The notes beneath the pieces were generated by a model. It did not search any database, was not told where the DNA came from, and worked only from the letters and a program-made list of their open reading frames with translations. Of a stretch of DNA of 64,000 nt, positions 55,068 to 62,055 are shown piece by piece. The translations under genes and the position numbers were made by a program. Each line of letters opens with the position of its first letter. The stretch's first letter is position 1. The DNA comes from Marinilabilia salmonicolor (GTDB lineage Bacteria; Bacteroidota; Bacteroidia; Bacteroidales; Marinilabiliaceae), in NCBI RefSeq assembly GCF_003003035.1, contig NZ_PVTS01000013.1, positions 1 to 64,000 on the forward strand. The letters run 5' to 3'.

Positions 55068-56090
55068 TTATTGCTGGGTCTGCTCATCCAGTTCAGATGC
55101 AGAAGTTCCCGTTTTTTGAAAGTCTTTTCGTAAAAAAGCGCCCTCTTCGGGGATTTTTATCTCGTAAGTTTTTCCTCTGGAATTTGTGAGATGGTCGTCC
55201 CGAAGCCATGGATTGAGATCTTTCAATTCTTTGTATGAAAGTCCGAATTCCCGGGCAAAAGTGGCAAAGTTACTGACTGTGCTGTCCACTTCTACTGTGT
55301 AAGTGGGTTCCATGTGGTAAAGATCTCTTTCTTTAACATGGAAACCGTAACTAACGGGATCTTCAAGTATTTCTTTAATTGCAATTATCCGATAAACATA
55401 GCGTCCGGTTTCCTCGTTGAGGAGCAGGTCGTAGTAATTGTTGGTTTGCTGACGGTCCAGTTGTCTGATGACATGGCTTCTTCCGGCATTATATGCAGCT
55501 GCAGCCAGCGTCCAGCTGCCAAATTTCTCGTAGCTGCTTTTCAGGAATCTGCTTGCAGCTCTTGTGGCCTTTTCAAGATGGTATCTCTCATCCACCTGGC
55601 TGTTTATTTCCAGTCCGTAATCGTTGCCTGCCCCTTTCATAAACTGCCATGGGCCTGCAGCTCCGGCAGGCGATACAGCGCGGAGAATCAGAGCGCTTTC
55701 TGCCAGTGCCACGTATTTAAAATCTTCCGGAACACCTTCTTCTTTGAGAATGGGTTCTATGGTCGGAAAATATTTGGCTGCCCGTTTGATGAAAAGCAGT
55801 GTTTGTGACTGCCAGTATGTATTGACAAGCAATTCACGATCCAGGCTTTCGCGGATGTAAGTTCGCTCAATGGGAACCGCCTCACCTGCAAAAGTGGGGT
55901 TTTTAGGTACCGGCAAAGAGAATATATTGTATTCGCTCTGAAATTGTTCAAAATGCGTGGGATCCGGTTCTGTCGGCTGCTTTTCAGGCTCCGCTGAATA
56001 GGTAAACAGTCCCCATGCAAAAATAGCAGCGAGCAATAAAGCACTTCCCGATAAAAATTTAAATGTCTTGAGTTGATTCCTGGTAGTCAT
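55068..56090 (-). CDS. Lytic transglycosylase, MltD-like, with a C-terminal LysM-like domain
   Basis: Murein lyase of 340 residues that cuts glycan strands to 1,6-anhydromuropeptides in the periplasm. One N-terminal membrane anchor or uncleaved signal is about residues 12-30. The SLT domain (about 105-225) has VALAESALILRAVSPAGAAG with catalytic Glu131, then GPWQFM and AAAAYNAGRSHV. A LysM-like segment (about 262-315, YTVEVDSTVSNFATFAREFG ... LKDLNPWL) probably binds peptidoglycan; it is a weak match. The C-terminus is disordered. It stands alone, upstream of uvrA by 297 bases. Confidence 0.9.
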   Translation of the reverse strand: MTTRNQLKTFKFLSGSALLLAAIFAWGLFTYSAEPEKQPTEPDPTHFEQFQSEYNIFSLPVPKNPTFAGEAVPIERTYIRESLDRELLVNTYWQSQTLLFIKRAAKYFPTIEPILKEEGVPEDFKYVALAESALILRAVSPAGAAGPWQFMKGAGNDYGLEINSQVDERYHLEKATRAASRFLKSSYEKFGSWTLAAAAYNAGRSHVIRQLDRQQTNNYYDLLLNEETGRYVYRIIAIKEILEDPVSYGFHVKERDLYHMEPTYTVEVDSTVSNFATFAREFGLSYKELKDLNPWLRDDHLTNSRGKTYEIKIPEEGAFLRKDFQKTGTSASELDEQTQQ

Positions 56091-56156
56091 TCTCTTTCCC
56101 TTCTTATCTGTTTCGAAATTCTGAGTGTTTCCGCAAATTTACACCATTTTGCGTAC

Positions 56157-56193
56157 AAAAAAAGCTTGCAGCAAAGTTTACGCTGCAAGCCTT
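56157..56193 (-). terminator. Terminator of the rnf operon
   Basis: On the minus strand GCTTGCAGC pairs with GCTGCAAGC (56164-56172 and 56182-56190) with a 9-base loop, and is followed by seven T residues. It lies 53 bases behind the rnfA stop codon, which makes it a strong intrinsic terminator for rseC-rnfBCDGEA. Confidence 0.92.
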
Positions 56194-56245
56194 TATATGT
56201 TTCTTAAAAAATCAGATTTTTTTAGTCTTTTCTGAAATTTGCAGA

Positions 56246-56818
56246 TTATACCATTCCGGCAAATCCCATGAAAGCCATGGCCAGCAATCCTGCAACCACC
56301 AATGCAATGGGGGCTCCCTGCATTCCTTTTGGGATGTTTACCAGATCCAATTGTTCCCGAATACCTGCAAAAGTTACCAGCGCAAGTCCAAATCCCAATG
56401 CTGATGCTCCGGAGAAAATTACTGCTTCCACCAGGTTGTAATCGCGACTCACGGTCATTATGGCCACACCTAAGATGGCACAGTTGGTAGTGATCAGCGG
56501 AAGGAAAACCCCCAGCGCCTGATAAAGCGGAGGACTTACCTTTTTCAGAACTATTTCCACGAGCTGTACCAGTGCTGCGATGACCAGAATAAACGAGATG
56601 GTTTGCAGAAAGGTAATGTTGAATTGCTCAAGAATAAGTTCCTGGATAAAATAGGTAACGATGGTGGCAATTACCATTACAAAAGTTACCGCCCCGGTCA
56701 TCCCGATTCCGGTGGATATTTTTTTGGAAACACCCAAAAAAGGACATATTCCCAGAAACTGACTCAGCACGATATTGTTGACAAATATGGCTGATATGAT
56801 AATGATAAAATAAGTCAT
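56246..56818 (-). CDS. rnfA: Rnf electron transport complex subunit RnfA
   Basis: Integral membrane subunit of the ferredoxin:NAD+ oxidoreductase (Rnf), 190 residues with six hydrophobic spans. It starts with ISAIFVNNIVLSQFLGICPFLGVSKKIS, and the second repeat contains TTNCAILGVAIMTV; the cysteines in these half-helices (near 24-26 and 113) are those that bind the buried [2Fe-2S] centre at the RnfA/RnfE interface. It is the last gene of the operon, behind rnfE with 52 bases between them, where a short period-7 tract lies. Confidence 0.95.
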   Translation of the reverse strand: MTYFIIIISAIFVNNIVLSQFLGICPFLGVSKKISTGIGMTGAVTFVMVIATIVTYFIQELILEQFNITFLQTISFILVIAALVQLVEIVLKKVSPPLYQALGVFLPLITTNCAILGVAIMTVSRDYNLVEAVIFSGASALGFGLALVTFAGIREQLDLVNIPKGMQGAPIALVVAGLLAMAFMGFAGMV

Positions 56819-56837
56819 GATATATTCTTTTTATCAA

Positions 56838-56865
56838 CTACTGACTAATAACTTGGTATTATTGA
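56838..56865. repeat. Short period-7 tract in the rnfE-rnfA gap
   Basis: Units CTACTGA, CTAATAA, CTTGGTA and TTATTGA keep a seven-base phase and begin with the same CTACTGA unit seen at 38192 and 49134. The tract ends five bases before the rnfE stop codon and stands in the 52-base gap inside the operon. Confidence 0.5.
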
Positions 56866-56870
56866 CTTCT

Positions 56871-57455
56871 TCAGGTTTTGCGTACTTTATTGATGAAAGC
56901 GGTTAGATAACCTAACGCAATAAAAGCTCCCGGGGCGAGGACGAATATCAGCATCCCGTAACTTTCTGCAAAAAGAGAGAAACCAAAAATCTTACCGCTG
57001 CCTAAAAGTTCTCTGATGGCTCCCAGCATCGTAAGGGCCATAGAAAATCCCAGTCCCATCCCAAGGCCGTCAATGATGGAAGAGCCGACTGCATTTTTGG
57101 ATGCAAAGGCTTCTGCCCGGCCCAGAACCAGACAGTTTACCACAATCAGTGGAATAAAAAGTCCCAACGCCTCAAAAAGAGCGGGAATGTAGGCCTGCAT
57201 GACCATCTCCACAATGGTTACAAACGATGCGATGATGACGATAAAAGCCGGAATCCTGACCTTATCGGGAATAAAATCCTTAACCAAAGCTACCACGATG
57301 TTGGACATTACCAGCACAAACGTGGTGGCCAGTCCCATGCCCAGGCCGTTTACGGCTGATGACGTAACACCCAGAGTGGGGCACATACCCAGCAACATTA
57401 CAAATACCGGGTTGTCTTTGAAGAATCCTTTTGTGAAATTTTTCCATTGATTCAT
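56871..57455 (-). CDS. rnfE: Rnf electron transport complex subunit RnfE
   Basis: Integral membrane subunit, 194 residues and six hydrophobic spans, homologous to RnfA in inverted topology. VMLLGMCPTLGVTSSAVNGLGMG holds one Cys (Cys25) and VVNCLVLGRAEAFA the other (about Cys109); these complete the Fe-S site shared with RnfA. The longer C-terminus compared with RnfA is usual. Its ATG overlaps the rnfG stop (ATGA at 57452-57455), so the two are coupled. Part of rnfBCDGEA. Confidence 0.95.
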   Translation of the reverse strand: MNQWKNFTKGFFKDNPVFVMLLGMCPTLGVTSSAVNGLGMGLATTFVLVMSNIVVALVKDFIPDKVRIPAFIVIIASFVTIVEMVMQAYIPALFEALGLFIPLIVVNCLVLGRAEAFASKNAVGSSIIDGLGMGLGFSMALTMLGAIRELLGSGKIFGFSLFAESYGMLIFVLAPGAFIALGYLTAFINKVRKT

Positions 57456-58162
57456 TGGGCACCTCCTTCCTGAGCGTCATTACTTTTTGTGGTGGCAGAG
57501 CTGTATGCATCTGCATTTTTATTGTATGTGGCCCATGCTTTTTGCACGGCATCCAGAAAAGCTCTGGAACTGATGGTCGCTGCAGTAATAGCATCGATGT
57601 CTCCACCGTCTTTTGATACGGTAAGATTGGTTTCAGTTGGATCTACACCTACAATGCTGGTATTTCCTCCACCAGAATCACTTTTTATCCCGAAAAGCCA
57701 GTTGGCAAAAGCGTTGCCGGAAGCTCCTGCCTCTGCATCGTCAGATGGCTTAAACCAGGTAACCATTTTTGTTCCCAGACCCGGTGTTTCTTTATGCTCC
57801 AGGACGGCATAGTTGCTGATGGTCCCATCAGGAAGAATACCTACCATAATCTTTACATCACCGCTGAAGCCTTTGTGACTAACACTCTCAATGGCAACCC
57901 CCACGTTGATGCCGTCTTTTTTTGCCGGGAATACATTCAGTGAGTCACCGCCATCGGCAGCAATCTTATACATCTCCTGTGCCGGATTGTTGTCAAATTC
58001 CGGAACTACCAAACGGATAGCTTCCTGTTGTTTCTGTTCCTTGGCCACAGCAATAGGGCCTGAGGTCAGTTTGTATATGTACCCCAATGAGCCGCCTGCT
58101 ATCATGGTGATGATAACCAGCGTTATTGCCATATTGGGGAGTGTTGATGCTTTCTTGCCCAT
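57452..58162 (-). CDS. rnfG: Rnf electron transport complex subunit RnfG
   Basis: Periplasmic FMN-carrying subunit, 236 residues with one N-terminal TM helix (about 11-31). The FMN is bound covalently to a threonine in an S/T-x-A-T motif; here it is DAITAATISS, Thr196. Conserved ETPGLGTKM (about 124-133) lies before it. The C-terminal 30 residues are Ala/Ser-rich. The stop overlaps the rnfE start; rnfD ends 13 bases before it. Confidence 0.94.
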   Translation of the reverse strand: MGKKASTLPNMAITLVIITMIAGGSLGYIYKLTSGPIAVAKEQKQQEAIRLVVPEFDNNPAQEMYKIAADGGDSLNVFPAKKDGINVGVAIESVSHKGFSGDVKIMVGILPDGTISNYAVLEHKETPGLGTKMVTWFKPSDDAEAGASGNAFANWLFGIKSDSGGGNTSIVGVDPTETNLTVSKDGGDIDAITAATISSRAFLDAVQKAWATYNKNADAYSSATTKSNDAQEGGAQ

Positions 58163-58175
58163 ACAATCGTCCTGT

Positions 58176-59192
58176 TTATTGTTGTTGAACTTTTGCTGTT
58201 TTTATTTTTTCGCCGAATCGTTTCGGTTTCATGTATCTGTCAATCAGCGGCACAAATGCATTCATGATAAGAATTGCAAATGAAACGCCTTCCGGATATG
58301 AACCATATACTCTGATGAGAACGGTAATTACGCCAATACCCACTCCGTAGAGCAACATTCCTCTTTTCGACATGGGGGAACTTACATAATCGGTTGCCAT
58401 GAAGAAAGCGCCCAGTAAAACACCTCCGGTGAGGATGTGAAACAGAGGTCCTGCATATGCATCAGGACTGGCAAAGTGAAGAATGGCGGTGAAAACAGCA
58501 ATGGATCCAATAACACTTACCGGGATATGCCAGGTGATGATTTTTCGTACCAAAAGATAAATGCCCCCGAGAACCAGTGCTATTCCGGCTACTTCTCCTG
58601 CACTTCCTCCCATGTTTCCCATGAAAAGATTCAGATAGGATGGAATCTCTGACATTATCTCAGAGAATGAAGCACCTGATGACAATCCTTCTTTCATTAC
58701 TGACAGGGGGGTTGCACCGGTGGTGGCATCCAGATACTGAAAACGTGATGTTACCGGAACCGGCCAGCTCGTCATCTGTACCGGGAAGGAGATTAGGAGA
58801 AATACACGTCCTACAAGTGCCGGGTTAAAAGGATTGTTTCCCAATCCGCCAAAAGACATTTTTCCAATACCAATGGCAACTGCTGCACCAATAATGATGA
58901 GTCCTATCGGAATATTTGTTGGAAGGTTAAAAGCCAGAAGTAATCCTGTTAATGCCGCTGAGCCATCAGAAATTGACGGGGTGGTTTTCATCAGGTATTT
59001 CTGAATAATCCATTCAAAAAGAACACAGGCTACAATGGCAGTAAGTGTTACAATCAGGGCCCCGATGCCAAAATACCACAAAGATGCCAGCAATGCCGGA
59101 ATGAGTGCGATAATTACTCCATACATGTTCTTTGATACAGAATCACCACTGTGAACATGCGGGGATGGAGATACAACTAATTTTTGGTTCAT
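58176..59192 (-). CDS. rnfD: Rnf electron transport complex subunit RnfD
   Basis: Membrane subunit of 338 residues with eight to ten hydrophobic spans, related to NqrB. It carries FMN covalently on a threonine: DATTGATPLS, Thr161. NPFNPALVGRVFLL (120-133) is a conserved loop, and SPSPHVHSGDSV near the N-terminus is typical. The hydrophobic core holds the sodium or proton pathway coupled to electron flow. It lies between rnfC and rnfG in the operon, 18 bases behind rnfC. Confidence 0.95.
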   Translation of the reverse strand: MNQKLVVSPSPHVHSGDSVSKNMYGVIIALIPALLASLWYFGIGALIVTLTAIVACVLFEWIIQKYLMKTTPSISDGSAALTGLLLAFNLPTNIPIGLIIIGAAVAIGIGKMSFGGLGNNPFNPALVGRVFLLISFPVQMTSWPVPVTSRFQYLDATTGATPLSVMKEGLSSGASFSEIMSEIPSYLNLFMGNMGGSAGEVAGIALVLGGIYLLVRKIITWHIPVSVIGSIAVFTAILHFASPDAYAGPLFHILTGGVLLGAFFMATDYVSSPMSKRGMLLYGVGIGVITVLIRVYGSYPEGVSFAILIMNAFVPLIDRYMKPKRFGEKIKTAKVQQQ

Positions 59193-59210
59193 TTTATATG
59201 ATGCTTTGTA

Positions 59211-60539
59211 TTAGTTTCTGTTTCGGATGATTTGTCCCACTTTCCCTTTTCCCAGTCGGATGTAGTCCAGCAACGGTCGGTTGGCCGGGCAGGTAAAACT
59301 ACATGATCCGCATTCGATACAGTCCATGATATTGTCGCCCTCGGCCCGGTCAAACAGCTCTTTTTCTGTTTCAATCATCAGGAGATAAGGCTCGAGACCC
59401 ATTGGGCAAACAGATACGCATTTACCGCAGCGAATACAGTTCTCCATAGGTTTTCGGTGTGCCTCCTCTTGTGGAAATACCAAAATTCCTGAACTTCCTT
59501 TAGTTACCGGAACATCAAGACTGGCCAATGCTTTTCCCATCATGGGGCCCCCGCCGATTACTTTTCCGGTGTTGTTGGGCAGGCCCCCGGCCGCTTCAAT
59601 GAGTTGACTCACGGGAGTTCCGATGCGTGCAAGGAAGTTGGATGGTTTGCTTATTCCCGGTCCGGTAACGGTTACTACCCGTTCTATCAGGGGCTTGTTC
59701 TTTTGAACAGCTTCATAAACGGCCAGTGTTGTTCCCACGTTATGAACAACCGCTCCTACTTCAATGGGAAGTTTACCGGAAGGTACCTGGCGGCCGGTAA
59801 CGGCATCAATAAGTTGTTTCTCTCCCCCCTGAGGATATTGAACCTTTAGTGGTTGAACTTCGATGCCTTGTTCTTTTTTGGTTAGTTGCTCCAGGTGCTT
59901 GATGGCATCCGGCTTGTTGTTTTCGATTCCGATAACAGCCCGGTCAACGTGGAGGGCTTTCATCAGAATTTTGATGCCAACGATGAGTTCATCCCCTTTT
60001 TCCAGCATTACACGATGGTCGCTGGTCAGGAATGGTTCGCATTCCACACCGTTTATAATGAGTACCTTACATTTTTTCCCGGGAGGCGGGGCCAGTTTAA
60101 CGTGGGCAGGGAAAGTAGCTCCTCCCATTCCAACGATTCCCATTTCTCCCACTTTTTTTACAATTTCTTCAGGAGAAAGAGTTATTTCAGTCTTTAATGT
60201 CTCAGAGCGATCAATAGATTCTTCCCACTCATCGCCTTCAACGTCAATGATAACTGCCGGTTTTCTGTAGCCCGATGCATCCACTACTTCATCGAGTTTG
60301 AATACTTTTCCTGACACAGGAGAGTGAATATTGGCAGATACAAAACCACCGGATTTGGCAATAACCTGTCCTGCTTTTACCAGATCCCCTTTTTTGACTT
60401 CGGTTTTGGCCGGAGCTCCGATGTGTTGAGCCACCGGCACTACCACTCGTTTGGGGAGAGGAAGCACCTCAATGCTCTTTTCGGCAGATATTTTGCGGTC
60501 GGCCGGATGGATTCCTCCTATAGAAAATGTTTTAAGCAC
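59211..60539 (-). CDS. rnfC: Rnf electron transport complex subunit RnfC
   Basis: Cytoplasmic subunit of 442 residues that binds NADH/FMN and two [4Fe-4S] clusters and is the NAD side of the complex. GGIHP near the start, MGIVGMGGATFPAHVK (about 133-148; the nucleotide-binding Gly-rich part), and INGVECEPFLTSDHR follow the NuoF/Nqo1-like layout. Cluster motifs CIRCGKCVSVCPMGLEP and CIECGSCSFTCPANRPLLD lie in the last 90 residues. The long repetitive C-terminal tail of proteobacterial RnfC is missing, as in other Bacteroidota and clostridia. Confidence 0.96.
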   Translation of the reverse strand: MLKTFSIGGIHPADRKISAEKSIEVLPLPKRVVVPVAQHIGAPAKTEVKKGDLVKAGQVIAKSGGFVSANIHSPVSGKVFKLDEVVDASGYRKPAVIIDVEGDEWEESIDRSETLKTEITLSPEEIVKKVGEMGIVGMGGATFPAHVKLAPPPGKKCKVLIINGVECEPFLTSDHRVMLEKGDELIVGIKILMKALHVDRAVIGIENNKPDAIKHLEQLTKKEQGIEVQPLKVQYPQGGEKQLIDAVTGRQVPSGKLPIEVGAVVHNVGTTLAVYEAVQKNKPLIERVVTVTGPGISKPSNFLARIGTPVSQLIEAAGGLPNNTGKVIGGGPMMGKALASLDVPVTKGSSGILVFPQEEAHRKPMENCIRCGKCVSVCPMGLEPYLLMIETEKELFDRAEGDNIMDCIECGSCSFTCPANRPLLDYIRLGKGKVGQIIRNRN

Positions 60540-60569
60540 GGTGATATTTCTTTTTAGTGAACATCCAGA

Positions 60570-61445
60570 TTAATTACTGCTTGCGGGTGTGTTGGCCGGT
60601 TCCTCTTCTTTAGCCGGTTTGGGCTTCGGCGGAGGAAAGTTTATCTCATGAATGGCATTGGTAGGACAAACAGGAACACACTTCCGGCACAAACGACATT
60701 TGTCGTAATCTATGTATGCCAGATTGTTTTCGATGGTGATGGCATCGAACGGACAAACTTTCTCACATTTCCCGCATCCGATACAGGCAACGTCGCAGGC
60801 CTTTTTAGCTACTGCTCCCTTGTCCTGATTTACGCAACTGACAAAAATACGACGGCTCTTGGGACCTTTTTTGCGAAGTTCGATGATGTCTTTGGGGCAG
60901 GCATCCACACAAGCACCACACGCCACACAATTGTCTTCGATGATAACCGGAAGTCCGGTCTCTTCATCCATATACATGGCTTCAAAGTCACATGCTTCCA
61001 CACAGTCACCCAGCCCGTAACACCCGAAGGAGCATCCGGTTTCTCCACCATACAATGCGGCAGCCACGGCACAGGAGGTTGCCCCTTCATACTCGTTGAG
61101 GCGCGGACGATGTTCGCATGTTCCGTTGCATCGGACAACTGCTACCATGGGGTCGGTTTTTCCCACTTCCTTTCCAAGAATTTCAGCAACGGTGGACATT
61201 ACATCGGGTCCTCCCACCGGGCAGTTTAGATCCGATATGTCATCAGCCTTCACCAATGCCTCGGCGAACGCCCGACAGCCGGGGAATCCGCATCCACCAC
61301 AATTGGCCGCAGGAAGGGCTTCTTCCACCTGGTCAATGCGGGGATCTTCGAAAACTTTAAATTTCTGGGAAGCCAGATAAAGTATCACTGCAGCCAATGC
61401 ACCCAGGCCGGCCAGTGTCAATATGGTAATCAAAACAATACTCAT
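60570..61445 (-). CDS. rnfB: Rnf electron transport complex subunit RnfB
   Basis: Ferredoxin-accepting subunit of 291 residues, anchored by an N-terminal TM helix (about 4-24). After it comes CGGCGFPGCRAFAEALVKAD, a four-cysteine cluster motif, then TCEHRP and CSFGCYGLGDCVEACDFEAM, and several ferredoxin motifs: CVACGACVDACPKDI, CIGCGKCEKVCPFDA and CRLCRKCVPVCPTNA. The tail is Pro/Lys/Glu-rich. The number of clusters fits the long RnfB type of anaerobes, which takes electrons from reduced ferredoxin. It is the first rnf gene, four bases behind rseC. Confidence 0.95.
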   Translation of the reverse strand: MSIVLITILTLAGLGALAAVILYLASQKFKVFEDPRIDQVEEALPAANCGGCGFPGCRAFAEALVKADDISDLNCPVGGPDVMSTVAEILGKEVGKTDPMVAVVRCNGTCEHRPRLNEYEGATSCAVAAALYGGETGCSFGCYGLGDCVEACDFEAMYMDEETGLPVIIEDNCVACGACVDACPKDIIELRKKGPKSRRIFVSCVNQDKGAVAKKACDVACIGCGKCEKVCPFDAITIENNLAYIDYDKCRLCRKCVPVCPTNAIHEINFPPPKPKPAKEEEPANTPASSN

Positions 61446-61449
61446 AACA

Positions 61450-61872
61450 CTACTCCGTAGATGGTTTTATGGTAAAAGAAAACGTTTTAAAAAACTTGTT
61501 GTTAAATAACCTGATGATAAGAAAATAAGGAATCAATATTCCCAGGGCCAGCAAGCCGGCCATATTTTCATTGTTGGTAAGTGTGAAGGTGGTAATAAGG
61601 GTGGCAAGGATCAGAAATAAAGGTAAAATATATGCCCACCAGGCTGCTTGTAACCCCAACTTGCTTTCTCCTACCAGCGTAACCCGGTCTCCGTGTTTAA
61701 AAGGACGGTCGCAGGAGGCATCAATCAGTTTTTCCTGGAGATCTGCTGCTGTGCAAACACCTTTGGCATGACATGAGGCACAGGCCGACTGGCTCAATAT
61801 CCTCACAGTTGCGCGCCCGCCATTAGCTTGTTCTACAATGCCCTGATGTTCTATTTGTTTTTTTTCTGACAT
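61450..61872 (-). CDS. rseC: SoxR-reducing/RseC-family membrane protein
   Basis: Membrane protein of 140 residues, first gene of the rnf operon. An N-terminal cytoplasmic part holds ACASCHAKGVCTAADL (about 32-47), with four cysteines placed for an Fe-S cluster or metal. Two TM spans, about 78-98 and 106-126, follow. RseC proteins act with Rnf/Rsx in SoxR reduction in enterobacteria. Here the position before rnfB suggests a role in the assembly or electron supply of Rnf; this is inferred. Confidence 0.9.
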   Translation of the reverse strand: MSEKKQIEHQGIVEQANGGRATVRILSQSACASCHAKGVCTAADLQEKLIDASCDRPFKHGDRVTLVGESKLGLQAAWWAYILPLFLILATLITTFTLTNNENMAGLLALGILIPYFLIIRLFNNKFFKTFSFTIKPSTE

Positions 61873-61894
61873 GTTTTATACCCCTTGTGCGGCA

Positions 61895-61902
61895 CAAATG
61901 TA
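61895..61902 (-). promoter_or_regulatory. Putative -7 element of the rseC-rnf operon
   Basis: TACATTTG (complement of 61895-61902) is an exact TAnnTTTG element about 23 bases upstream of the rseC ATG. I see no clear -33 box. The 183-base gap up to recG shows nothing else. Confidence 0.45.
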
Positions 61903-62055
61903 TATAATTGGGAATGATTGGATAGTGAGTGGTTCTATTTTTTGTTTAGAACAAATTAAAATAACATTTAACATCTTGTAGGATTGTGTGATAGCAAGGG
62001 GTGGACAGGATAATTTAGACGATTTTATATTGAGGAATTTTTTCCGTATTCTTTC

